DNA from: Cololabis saira
Lineage: Eukaryota; Chordata; Actinopteri; Beloniformes; Belonidae
Length of the DNA stretch: 64,000 bases
NCBI RefSeq assembly: GCF_033807715.1
Contig: NC_084591.1
Coordinates: 49,398,415-49,462,414 of the forward strand
Direction: 5' to 3'
The notes under the pieces are model-generated. The model was not told where the DNA came from. It made no database searches and worked only from the letters and a program-made list of their open reading frames with translations. Positions 1 through 11,016 of this stretch are shown one piece after another. A program made the translations under genes and the position numbers. Position 1 is the first letter of the stretch; each line of letters starts with the position of its first letter.

Positions 1-387
1 CGGGGTCGAGCTCACCGGCTCCGGAGCCGCCGCTCCTTCCTCCCTGACGGAGTACTGCCACTCCGCGGGACGGAGACAGGAGGAGGAGGGTGCCGAGGAT
101 TTCGGCTTGGCTCCCTGCTGGAGCCAGCGGAGCCCAGCGGGTGCTGCTGCTGGAGATCCGGGGGTGGGAGATCCGGTCCATGGCAGGGTGGTATTTTCCA
201 TGGCCGTCATGCTCCGATCACCGGTACCGGATAATCTCAGGTGAGCGATAAACTTCGACTGCGTCGTTGCGACGGTGGAGAAATCCATAAGGATTTTGTC
301 CTTCTCCTTTAGATCAGCTTTCAGGCTCACGATGCTGTCCCTTAATTTTGACAGGGCGGGTAAACAGGTCTCACACACCGCTGCCAT
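1..387 (-). CDS. LINE ORF1 amino-terminal part, cut by window edge
   Basis: An open frame starts with ATG at 387 and runs without a stop to base 1 (129 codons). It begins MAAVCETCLPALSKLRD and continues with a charged, heptad-like stretch (SLKADLKEKDKIL), then a Ser/Pro-rich tail. That layout (short Cys-containing start, coiled coil, low-complexity linker) is typical of ORF1 proteins of L2/CR1/Rex-type LINEs, which bind their own RNA; the family call is inference. It lies just downstream of the stop of the gag-like frame on the same strand, so the LINE 5' end may have landed in the LTR element. The rest lies outside the window. A host coiled-coil exon is possible but less likely in this context. 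Confidence 0.55.
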   Translation of the reverse strand, partial: MAAVCETCLPALSKLRDSIVSLKADLKEKDKILMDFSTVATTQSKFIAHLRLSGTGDRSMTAMENTTLPWTGSPTPGSPAAAPAGLRWLQQGAKPKSSAPSSSCLRPAEWQYSVREEGAAAPEPVSSTP

Positions 388-486
388 CTCAACGGTGTTC
401 CGTGTTCCCGCTTTCCCGCGTTCCGCAATCACTTCCACTTCCGTATGTTGCGTCGACTGAGACTGAATTTGTAGCTTCTTTCAGTA

Positions 487-1362
487 TCATTTCTCAATTG
501 TGGATTCTGCTATCAGAACAGCATGTCTATCAGCATGTTCGGCTGCTGTATGTAGTCGGACCCAGTAGTCCACCGGGCTCTCATTCACATCTGGGTGAGT
601 GGCGTAGAAATCAGCCAATGGTAAGCTGGACATGGGGCAGTCGCTAAAGTATCTTCTGAGGATGTCATATATTACTTCAGGATGTGCTGCCTTGTCAGAA
701 TTACTCTTCAGCCCTACCTTGACGATGTTCTTTGCTCGCCCCAACAGGTGACTGAGGATATCATCCACCTGCTCCCCAGCAGAGCAGTCCCTCTTGCGCA
801 GATATGTGTCCATCACATCTATCCACTCTTGGACGGTATATTTGTCTGTGCCATCTCCCCTATATGCCAATGGTTCTTTAGCATCTGTCTTCACCACAAC
901 ACTCAGTCGGGACATTTCAGGTGTGAATGGTGAGGGATCTAGCAGTGGGAGAGAACTAGGGGGTGGGGGACCTCTTATGGGGGCAGTCGTCTGGTTGGCT
1001 AAAAGGCGATTAACAACAGAGTCACCAATTTGGGTCCCCAGCTCTCCTAGCAGGTCACGTATCTGCGCTAGGGTGTCACTATCAGTGGTGATGGGGGTGG
1101 AGGACATGGGCCTTGCTGCAGGTGTGACATTATCAATGCTGGGACTAGACTGGGGCTTCACTACGGGTGTGACACTATCCATACTCAGACTAGACTTGAG
1201 CTTAACTATGGGCATAGGGAACTCTGGCTTCTCTACAGACGTGGCTTCATCCATACCTAGATAACTACCAAAGCTGGGCTGCCGCACCCGCTCTCTGTCT
1301 GGGACATCTGCATATCTCAAGCCTCTACCCCTCCCAATACTAGAAACAGGAGTAAACTCCAT
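487..1362 (-). CDS. LTR retrotransposon gag-like protein, 3' end disrupted
   Basis: A 291-codon frame beginning MEFTPVSSIGRGRGLRY. The first half is Pro/Ser/Thr-rich and low complexity. Residues ~160-285 look like a capsid-type helical domain: TVQEWIDVMDTYLRKRD, a helix with DDILSHLLGRAKNIVK, then DILRRYFSD and ESPVDYWVRLHTAAEHADR. This pattern resembles retrotransposon Gag, which packages element RNA into particles. No zinc knuckle, protease or polymerase follows. Instead the frame stops at 487 and a LINE ORF1 starts 100 bp further on, which suggests truncation by insertion. The ATG lies 200 bp downstream of the primer-binding site, a normal leader length. I favour Ty3/Gypsy but cannot exclude BEL/Pao. 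Confidence 0.6.
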   Translation of the reverse strand: MEFTPVSSIGRGRGLRYADVPDRERVRQPSFGSYLGMDEATSVEKPEFPMPIVKLKSSLSMDSVTPVVKPQSSPSIDNVTPAARPMSSTPITTDSDTLAQIRDLLGELGTQIGDSVVNRLLANQTTAPIRGPPPPSSLPLLDPSPFTPEMSRLSVVVKTDAKEPLAYRGDGTDKYTVQEWIDVMDTYLRKRDCSAGEQVDDILSHLLGRAKNIVKVGLKSNSDKAAHPEVIYDILRRYFSDCPMSSLPLADFYATHPDVNESPVDYWVRLHTAAEHADRHAVLIAESTIEK

Positions 1363-1559
1363 GGCAAGTTAAATGTACTTGATAATACAGTGTGATAATT
1401 ACAATGTGGGAAATACAATATGACCAAACAGTTAAGCTTTTTCTTTTTCTTTTTAATTCTAAATAATGTCGACGATCCTCGGATTCCTCCTGCACACAGC
1501 ACGATACGCTTACTTGCTCACAGCTTAACCTCGGCGATCTGCAGTGGCTGATCTGGAGC

Positions 1560-1577
1560 ATCCGGGTCACGGCACCA
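1560..1577 (-). promoter_or_regulatory. Primer-binding site, tRNA-His type
   Basis: On the minus strand this reads TGGTGCCGTGACCCGGAT. The vertebrate tRNA-His 3' end (from memory) would pair with TGGTGCCGTGACTCGGAT, giving 17 of 18 matches. It sits two bases after the LTR terminus (…GCTACA, then AA), the standard LTR-PBS spacing. This fixes the direction of the element and places the gag leader at 1363-1559. Confidence 0.75.
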
Positions 1578-1579
1578 TT

Positions 1580-1747
1580 TGTAGCAGCTGATTTTCTGCG
1601 TTGTGTTGTGTCGTTGAAAGTGAGACGCACGCTGAGGTTGAGCATCTATGGGACTTTAATCTTCAGAATAAAGAAAAAACATAGGCGTCACACACACCGA
1701 GCCACACTGCAACTCTCCACAGTTCAGAGCACACACAGCTCTCTGAC
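1580..1747 (-). repeat. LTR R-U5 segment, contiguous (spliced-looking) form
   Basis: The LTR terminus on the minus strand is …CAGCTGCTACA at 1580, next to the primer-binding site. Bases 1661-1719 (59 bp) are identical to 1956-2014, and 1720-1747 (28 bp, one mismatch) match 2373-2400. Here the two blocks are joined directly; in the upstream copy they are 358 bp apart. An ATTAAA at 1655-1660 (minus strand) could act as a weak polyadenylation signal. The U3 end of this LTR could not be placed. Confidence 0.6.
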
Positions 1748-1775
1748 CCTTTTGTATATAGCACAAAATTTATGT
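1748..1775 (-). promoter_or_regulatory. TATA-like promoter at U3/R boundary
   Basis: The minus strand has GCTATATACAAAAGG immediately upstream of the point (1747) where homology with the second copy begins. The TATATA core is close to where an LTR core promoter would sit if transcription starts near 1747. This is positional inference only. Confidence 0.4.
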
Positions 1776-1955
1776 AAAAATACAATGTACTATATTAAAC
1801 AAAATCAAATACATGCAATACAAATGCACTAAATATTTCTTACACATTTTCCACAGTGTAAAATAATCAAGTAAATTAACCCATATTAACTCATTTTTTA
1901 TAGTGCAATATATCAAATATCAAACATGGGAAACGAACTGCATTAAATAACATAC

Positions 1956-2400
1956 CTTCAGAATAAAGAAAAAACATAGGCGTCACACACACCGAGCCAC
2001 ACTGCAACTCTCCACTGCTCTACAAAAAAAATTAAAGATTCACATAACCCCAATAAAACGTCACGTTACATTTAGAATAATACAATTATTACACAGCCAT
2101 AGCCAGCAGAGCACAACCTCCAGACATAACATGGAAAGGAGAGAAACAGATAAAAAAGAAACCCCAGCTCAGATAACATAAAGCTAAGTTAAACAACTCT
2201 CTATGAACAACTCAATTTAAGATTCAATAACAAGTTACTAATCACTGGAGTCTTGACCAACAGCTTCATTAGCACATTACACTTTTTTATCTATCAACAT
2301 ATTGAGTTTGTGAACAGAAAAAAATATGAAATAAATAAAACGAAGGAGAGAGCACGTCGTAAAGTGACTCACCAGTTCAGAGCACACACAGTTCTCTGAC
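1956..2400 (-). repeat. Unspliced counterpart of the R-U5 segment with intron-like gaps
   Basis: Two blocks shared with the LTR lie here in order on the minus strand: 2400-2373 and 2014-1956. Between them, 2372-2015 starts GTGAGT and ends TTTTTTTGTAGAGCAG, a textbook GT-AG intron of 358 bp. After the second block the next bases are GTATGT, again a perfect splice donor, exactly where the LTR copy changes sequence. Both block boundaries therefore coincide to the base with splice consensus. This suggests that the LTR copy derives from spliced RNA of a sequence like this one. Confidence 0.6.
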
Positions 2401-2589
2401 GCTAGGTGGTGCAACGCCAAAATAACACCCCAGGGAAACAAAGGGGGTACAATTGAGAATCACCGTAGGAAGTTTTCTTTTTCCTTTTACACGAGGAAAA
2501 AATAATTTTGGGGAAGTTCACAACACAAAAGAGAGATTTTAGGGAAAATGAATAAATAAAACACAATAACAAATTTTGACTCGGTTACA

Positions 2590-3095
2590 CTAACACTGGA
2601 AAGACGTGGTCTCTCCTGCTGATTCCTGTCAGTACTCGTGCTGCTGCATTCTGGATCAGCTGGAGCCTATTCAGCTAATTACTTGGACATCCTGCTAACA
2701 ACACATTACAGTAATCTAGTCTAGAAGATACAAACGCATGAACTAGTTTTTCTGCATCACTCTGCGAGAGGATTTTCCTAATCTTTGCAATATTACGGAG
2801 ATGGAAAAATGCTATTTTACAAACCTGATTAACATATGGTTTAAACGACAAATCCTGATCGAAAACAACACCAAGGTTTCTCACAGTTGCACTGGAAGCC
2901 ATCGCAACACCATCTAATCCCTTCCTAAGATGCTCTGGACCAAGAATGATAACCTCTGTTTTATCTGAATTTAAAGGCAAGACATTTCTGGACATCCAGT
3001 CCTTGATGTCCCTCAGACATGCCTGAAGTTTAACTAACGGTTCTGTTTCATCCGGCTTCATAGACAAATAGAGCTGCATATCATCAGTGTAGCGC
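2590..3095 (-). pseudogene. L2/Rex-like LINE reverse transcriptase, carboxy-terminal part
   Basis: The frame starts with a degenerate catalytic motif RYTDDMQLYLS (normally YADD) and continues through NVLPLNSDKTEVIILGP, VRNLGVVFDQDLSFK, and SRLDYCNVLLAGCPSN. An in-frame stop follows, and then the family's usual tail LQLIQNAAARVLTGISRRD to about 2590. These are standard blocks of the palm/thumb and C-terminal region of L2/CR1/Rex-type LINE ORF2. It is non-functional: catalytic Ala is Thr, a stop is present and the 5' part is separated. The missing upstream part is found at 4196-4300, so a later insertion split the element. Confidence 0.8.
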
Positions 3096-4195
3096 CTCTC
3101 TAGGGTGAAAACCTATAAGTGAGAGGTGGCTAACCTGAGCTCTTTTTTCCTCCAAACCTAAAAATGGGGTTTGTGTAATAAACTTAAAAAATACCACCTG
3201 TTACATTCAATAACCAAACCAGTTTACCAAAAAATAAAGTGTTTACTCAAAACTTGGTTTCAAACAGATAAAACAAAAACAGTCCATTCACAAAATGAAA
3301 GAATATAATATATCCCACTTTAAAGGGTCTCCATAAACTCAAAAATAAAACACGTGCAACTTAAATTGAGCACTCTCAATTAATTGTCCCAACGTTGCAG
3401 GCCTGAATGTAGCTCGTGTGCGTTGAAGCCTAAAACAAAATGGCTGTTTCACCATGAAATGGCGACAAAAGAAAAAAGGTACCTTACCCCCCGAGTGTCG
3501 TATCCACACACACACACACACACACAGACTGATGGCCGGAGGAGAGATGAAGTTCTGCGAAGAGGACCCGTCCTGAGGAACCGCCACTGCCAATCCCGCG
3601 TTGCTCGGCTCCACGCCCGCTTTTCTCCCGGTCCTTGCCGTCCAGGTAGCTGGCCGTGCCCTCCACAACGTCCCGGGAAACCACGTGCGGCTGGACTAGC
3701 CTCTAGCTTTGCTGCATGGTCGTTCTCTCTTTTTCAGAGTCCTGGTCGAACTCCTGTTCGACTCTGGTGAAAAAACCATAAAACTCGACAGACTTTTAGC
3801 CAAAGCTGCCCACGTTTTCCTGGTTTCCTGCCGACCGTCATTCCTCCGCTCTCATGTCGTCCCTCCTGCGCCTTCTGCTCGTGTCTTCTTCGCGTCTTTT
3901 CTCTCAACCCGACCAACATCCGTACCCGACTTTTCAAAATAAAATACATACATTTACTCCTGTACCTTCAACATCAGCAAAATGCACGAATTACATTCAC
4001 AATAATGACATAAAAACATAATAAATGCACTTTTTTTTATAACACAAATAAACATTTGACATAACATAACCATTAACATTTTTTTCTTTCTTTTCAATCA
4101 CAAAGGTTATTTATTTTGAAAATAACTCTAATAAATGACTTTTTAACACCAATTAATGCCTTTTTAATCTCAAATTACTCAAATTTCCACAGGGC
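3096..4195. mobile_element. Unclassified ~1.1 kb insertion inside the LINE
   Basis: This segment interrupts the LINE exactly at its YADD codons. The flanks carry an imperfect direct repeat, CATCAGTGTAGC on the left (about 3085-3096) and CATCAGCATAGC on the right (about 4199-4210), consistent with a target-site duplication. It contains a short CA tract (3509-3529), a GC-richer core (3540-3930) and an AT-rich right third. I see no transposase, tail or convincing inverted termini. Short open frames across the core have no recognisable domain. Confidence 0.5.
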
Positions 4196-4300
4196 TACAT
4201 CAGCATAGCAATGAAAGTGTATGCCGTGATTCTGGATTATACTTCCCAATGGCTGCATGTATAAACTGAACAAGATTGGCCCTAGCACTGAACCCTGCGG
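4196..4300 (-). pseudogene. LINE reverse transcriptase fragment (upstream piece)
   Basis: Translates as [15 protein letters not shown]…[16 protein letters not shown], the conserved block leading into the catalytic YADD of L2/Rex-like LINEs. Its sequence stops where the piece at 2590-3095 begins, so both are halves of one copy. Upstream it abuts a Tigger-like terminus at 4317-4357, which truncates it. Confidence 0.75.
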
Positions 4301-4357
4301 ACTTATCACGGGTTCTTTTTGGAACGTAACCCCCGCGATAAACCAGGGATTACTGTA
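4301..4357 (-). mobile_element. Tigger/pogo-like transposon terminus
   Basis: The minus strand reads TACAGTAATCCCTGGTTTAT, then CGCGGGGGTTACGTTCC. I recognise this as the TA-flanked terminus of pogo/Tigger (Tc/mariner superfamily) elements. A second, more decayed terminus lies at 11499-11536 on the plus strand. Only the end is present; there is no transposase. Confidence 0.5.
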
Positions 4358-4916
<559 letters not shown>

Positions 4917-5133
4917 AATGTGTCAACTGTCACATATGAGAAGTGAGTAACATGAAAGAGCATATCTTCAGCACACAAATCACCAGTTTGGAATATTACA
5001 CATTTAATATTTGTGATACCAGTAGTATTTTCTTTCAGTTTGAACACATCAATGTTTCTTAATCATCAAACAGTTCTTCTATAGCAACCAAGTTACAGGG
5101 CATCCCTCAAAAATAAAGACTTGCAGTTCTAAA

Positions 5134-5504
5134 TACAGGACTGTCTCAGAAAATTAGAATATTGTGATAAAGTTCTTTATTTTCTGTAATGCAATTAAAA
5201 AAACAAAAATGTCATACATTCTGGATTCATTACAAATCAACCGAAACATTGCAAGCCTTTTATTATTTTAATATTTCTGATTATGGTTTACAGTTTAAGA
5301 TTAAGATTCCCAGAATATTTTAAATTTTTGAGATAGGATATTTGAGTTTTCTTAAGCTGTAAGCCATGATCAGCAATATTAAAATAATAAAAGGCTTGCA
5401 ATATTTCAGTTGATTTGTAATGAATCCAGAATGTATGACATTTTTGTTTTTGTAATTGCATTACAGAAAATCACAATATTCTAATTTTCTGAGACAGTCC
5501 TGTA
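5134..5504. mobile_element. TA-flanked foldback element (CAGGACTGTCTCAG family)
   Basis: Starts TACAGGACTGTCTCAG and ends with the reverse complement, CTGAGACAGTCCTGTA. Almost the entire length folds back on itself around the middle; both arms carry AATATTAAAATAATAAAAGG-type sequence. No coding capacity. Related copies in this window are at 59242-59607, at 37193-38811 (with insertions) and a stub at 31446-31496. TA ends and long terminal inverted repeats suggest a non-autonomous Tc/mariner-type element. Confidence 0.8.
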
Positions 5505-5949
5505 TATCTTTTGTCCACTTATTTGTGTTAACTCCTTTTAAATATCATAATTTTAGTTTCATTTAGATTCAGAAATAATTCATTTCTTTCAAACCATCTT
5601 ACTATTTATTCATTCATTTATTTATTCAAGCGATTACTTTCAAAAGTTGATGTCCAAATCCCTTTGTAAATGACGCTTTAAATGACTGACCTTGGCAGAG
5701 CTAATGCTCCCTGTATGGGAGCAGACAGCTGCTTCCAATAAAGCTAAATGTCATTTCTAGGGTCCTGGTTAGAGATTGAGCTAAGATGCAACCTGAGGTT
5801 AGGTTAAATTCAAGGTTAGGCATAAACTGGTAACGGTCATGCTTTGGGCTTGACTGTACACAATAAATTGAAGTGAATAAGATGTACTACTAAGGACAGT
5901 TGTATAATATTCTGCAGAGACCAGATTCAATCAGAAGTAATGTAGTGGA
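5505..5949. other. No recognised feature
   Basis: AT-rich stretch without coding or repeat signals that I can name. Confidence 0.4.
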
Positions 5950-6740
5950 CCTACATGCACACAGTCAGGTTCCGTTTTAGGGCAAATATTTAATTTATAC
6001 ATAAATGATATCTGTAAAGTGTCTGATGTATTGAGATGTGTATTTGTGGCAGGGTTGAGGTGCAGCCACTCAGGTGATTGGGCACAGGTGTGCCCAATCA
6101 ACCTCTCCACCCTGCCTGGCCACATAAGAAATGGCTGCACAGCAGCAACGGGTCGCTGCTGAAGGTGCTGGTGCACGTGTGTCTGCAGTGAGAGTGAATA
6201 AACCGGTTCCTGCACAAAACCCTGTGTCCTCTGTCCTGTCGGTCGGGCCCCGTAGCACTAGCCCTGCTACAGTATTGTTTGCAGATGATACTAATATCTT
6301 GGGAACAGGGGAGAACATGCAGCTACTTTTGGACTTGATGACCTCAGAAATGAACAAAATAAAAAAAAATGGTTTGACCAAAATAAATTATCATTAAACA
6401 CAAGTAAGACCAAATTCATGGTATTTGGAAAGTACAAATCAAACAGTCAAATTCAAATTCAAATATATGGAGTCCAAATAGAAAGAGTTAAGAAAATAAA
6501 ATTCCTGGGTGTAATCATTAAAGAAAGGATTAGCTGGAAGTCTCACATCAAACATGTTCAAACCAAACTGGCAAGAAGTATCTCGGTTTTAGCAAAGGCA
6601 AAACATTTCTTGAAATATAAAGCACTATTCATCCTATACAACTCACTGGTTTTACCGTATTTAAATTACTGTTCGGAGGTCTGGGGGAACACATACAGAA
6701 GCTCACTCCAACCCTTGTGCTGCTGCAGAAAAGAGGAATG
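5950..6740 (+). pseudogene. LINE reverse transcriptase fragment split by a solo LTR
   Basis: Before the LTR the frame reads GSVLGQIFNLYINDICKVSD. After it the frame reads LFADDTNILGTGENMQ, then LSLNTSKTKFMVFG, KIKFLGVIIKERISWKSHIK and LVLPYLNYCSEVWGNTY. These are ordered palm and thumb blocks of a LINE ORF2; the catalytic FADD is intact. A one-base loss near 6365 shifts the frame (KIKKNGLTK against the expected K-W-F-D-Q-N-K), and another shift lies near 6712. The copy is cut at about 6740 by the element that begins at 6743. It is a dead copy of a different LINE family from the one at 2.6-4.3 kb. Confidence 0.8.
6045..6271 (+). mobile_element. Solo LTR, 227 bp, with 5-bp target duplication
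   Basis: Begins TGTGGCAGGG and ends CCCTGCTACA, a near-perfect terminal inverted repeat with TG…CA ends. It is flanked on both sides by GTATT (6040-6044 and 6272-6276). Removing it plus one GTATT restores the LINE reading frame into FADD. A polyadenylation signal AATAAA lies at about 6198. This is the product of LTR-LTR recombination of an endogenous LTR retroelement; no internal region remains. Its CTGCTACA terminus resembles that of the LTR at 1580. Confidence 0.9.
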
Positions 6741-6742
6741 AG

Positions 6743-7300
6743 AATTAAAGCTGCAAGCAGCGATGAACGGACCCTCGCGCATGCAATTTTTAACCAATTA
6801 AGGTCAAGGACTCAAAACCGAGTCCGATGACACCACCCACGACTCTTTATGTCAAACCATTCAAAAGGTTATGGCAGAAAATAGTAACTGTGATATATCG
6901 ACTAATTAGAAGAAGGGGCGGGGCTAATTTGCACCAATAGCTAGCATGATGAGACTAAGATATGATGTAGTACAACGCGTCCTGGGGTTTGTAATGATGT
7001 CTGTACGATAAACCGTTGCCTAGCAACAAGCGTCCAATATAAAATTGATTTTTTTTTTAATTGAAAGTTAAATATCGCAAAAAAACGTAATAAGTAGCAT
7101 GATGAGGTTGTACGGTCCGTTAGTGCCAATCGGGCCGAGTGTTTGTAAATTTCAACGATGTCTCTATGGTAAAGTTCGGCCGAGTAATAAGCGTCCGAAT
7201 TTTCGCCTTTTTTTTAACTTTTTGGCATCTAGCGTTGCCACGGTAACACTTTTGACTGAGAAAAGTAATGCCCATCGAGGCACGATGGAGATATATAGTT
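6743..7300 (+). repeat. Interspersed repeat, TTAAAGCTGCAAGCAGCG family, partial
   Basis: Opens with TTAAAGCTGCAAGCAGCGATG and carries the family's internal block GACACCACCCACGACTC…TATGTCAAACCATTC. Its 3' end is absent. Three other copies lie at 31497-32225, 37243-38048 and 39017-39729. Full copies end CTCGGGCCCTAA. No open frame and no clear terminal inverted repeats. Class unresolved. Confidence 0.7.
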
Positions 7301-7559
7301 ATTCAAGTATATTGTTATACCATTACTGTCTTTTGTTCTCTATTATATTATAGTATTATAGTAAAGTCATGATAATGTATACATTATCATTACCTATGCA
7401 TTATAATTACTTCTATTAGTACATACATGTGTTGGGGTTGCACATATGCCCATGTGAACTCTGAACTTATAAATGTATGTGAACATTTTGTGAATGTGTA
7501 CATTCAACTTTGATACGACTCAGCTGAAAATCGGCTGTAATGTGCCTCCAAAAATGGCA

Positions 7560-8115
7560 GCCTGGCCAGGAACTACAACCCCCAGCATGCCTTGCGTGGG
7601 GGGGGTGGCGCCTACAAGCGGCGCGCATCCAATCGCAATGAGGCACCGATGACGTCACCGCAGCGCGCGTAGGATCAAAACGCCGCGCTGCGCGTTCATC
7701 TGTCTCTTTTTCCTTCATTCAACTGGCGGGTCAGGACGTCTTTCTGGCTCCGGGCCAAAGGGACCACGGCCTTCCCCCCCCCAAAGGGGGGGATCTGCAG
7801 CGTGGTCTGGTCGGAGGATCAGCGAGGACCCGCGGCGCAGACAGCGCCGGCTGCATCTCTTTCCTTCTCCACTTCATCTCATCCGAGCGGGATCTTTTGG
7901 CTCCGGGCACGGCAGGAGAGACCGGTCCCCCGCCGCGCCTAGGAATGCGTGTGAGCCTCCGTTTGGTCCGGAACCACGGCCCGGCACGAGGCGGCCCCGC
8001 CGCTGTCTAATCCGTTTCAGGGGAAGGGACGGCCCCAGTCGACAAAACCCGCAGGCACCCGATCCGGATCCCAGGCGAGACGTGAGCCCGTGAGCAGCAG
8101 ATCAGTAGGACTAAG
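7560..8115 (+). promoter_or_regulatory. CpG-rich promoter-like island with ZNF143-, CCAAT- and CRE-type motifs
   Basis: A sharply GC- and CpG-rich block inside AT-rich DNA. At 7572-7596 there is ACTACAACCCCCAGCATGCC followed by TTGCG, close to the ZNF143/Staf site (ACTACAATTCCCAGMATGC). CCAAT lies at 7629-7633 and a palindromic TGACGTCA (CREB/ATF) at 7650-7657. A pyrimidine-rich initiator-like stretch (TCTCTTTTTCCTTC) follows at about 7702. These motifs, with this spacing, are typical of TATA-less vertebrate promoters. No coding frame follows, so it could drive a non-coding transcript or be an LTR/retroelement promoter. Confidence 0.5.
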
Positions 8116-8640
8116 AACGGTTCAGAGCTGTGTGAAGTCGTGACCTCTGTTTATCAGTAACTTAAGAACGTTTTCAGAGCTAAATCTGTGTTCAGAGCTG
8201 AGATTACATCAGCATCATTATCAGGACTGTTGTCATTAATTTGTAGTCACTACTTTCTGCTAGTCATTCATGTTTTAAAGCGCCGTTTCGCCAGTTGATC
8301 ACGGTTTAAACACCGGGATCACCATCCGTTCTAATTGCACGTGGCGTGGTTACAGTTCCGCCATCTTTAAAATACTACAGGAGCCCGGCTCCTTTAAACA
8401 CTGCAATATTTTAAACCGTACATGTTCGTGATATCATTTTTATTATTGCTTTGATTTCTTTTTTTCAGTCCATGCATTTAACTTTCATTTCATTTTTATT
8501 GATTGTTGTTTTTCTAGTTAATTAATTGTTTTATAATACTTAAGTTCTGCCATCAGGTTTATTTGGGGTGTTGCGTTTATCATCTTTTGACACCTGTATG
8601 TAAATAAATCCTGATTGATTTTTAATGAGTGGTTGTTGTT
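8116..8640 (+). other. Possible non-coding transcript body and poly(A) site
   Basis: Downstream of the promoter-like island there is no long open frame. AATAAA at about 8603, followed by a GT-rich stretch (GAGTGGTTGTTGTT), could end a transcript of about 0.95 kb. This is inference from signals only. Confidence 0.25.
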
Positions 8641-10140
<1,500 letters not shown>

Positions 10141-10311
10141 GTCTAAATCGTAAACAGTGGAAGCTGCTGCAGCTCTGCATTTTGCTGTCCAATCCTAAAT
10201 ATATCTGAGGAGTTTACTTCATGTTTATGTCAACCAGCGTTTTCAACTCAACCCAGTAAAGAGAGATTACAATTAGTAAGCAATTGTAATTGATGCTGTA
10301 AAAGTACCTTC

Positions 10312-11016
10312 ATGAGCAACCTCAACTGTATCTTAATCCCGCAAAAACATTTTATCAAAATGATTCCATTTTCCAATAGACTCACTAGATCCACCCCATT
10401 GTTCCAATGCCTAAGTATTCTCCCTATTTCTGCTGTAAATGTTTTTCAGATTTGTCTTTTTGTCTATCAATCCATCCACAAGCTACCTCCAACCAGTTTT
10501 CATTCTTTATTTCAATTCAATTCCCAAATTCATCACTTTAATACGAGGTCTGCAAACAATCTCCATCCCACCTTTTTCAGGACTACTTTTTCTCAATTTT
10601 CAGTTAGGTTCAGAGGTTCCTCTTTATTGGAACACCTTACCACTCAATATTAGAGAATGCTCGAGCACAAATAATTTCAAAAAACAAATCACAACGTTTT
10701 TGCTAACCAAGCTTAGCAAAGCTTAAAAACTAATTTCCAGAACTTCTCTGCACATCCTCATCAGATTCCTGTTTTTGTAGTAATTTAGCTTATTCTCCTT
10801 AGTTGTCCTATGTTTTACATATCTCTGTAGATATTATTTGTTTCATTATAGGAGGAACCACTCGACAAGCCCTTATGGTTCCTCCTGCACATTTTTTCTG
10901 TTACATTGTATTTCTTTTTTGTTGTTTCCTTTTTTTTCTACATACTGTTTGTCTGAATTTTTGGCGGTTGTATATTTTTTTTATGTGCAAATAAATACAT
11001 TTAAAAAATAATAAAA
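10312..11016 (+). pseudogene. LINE ORF2 carboxy-terminal region and 3' UTR
   Basis: The frame reads PQKHFIKMIPFSNRL, then TPLFQCLSILPISAVNVFQ and FNSQIHHFNTRSANNLH. After a frame change it continues LYWNTLPLNIRECSS and NNFKKQITTFLLTKLSKA. This order (QK…I…F, PLF, NTR, LWN-like block, FKK end) is the C-terminal domain found after the reverse transcriptase in many fish LINEs. A short AT-rich 3' UTR ends with AAATAAATAC and an A-rich tail near 11016. The 5' part, including the catalytic domain, is missing; the copy is a 5'-truncated insertion. Confidence 0.65.
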
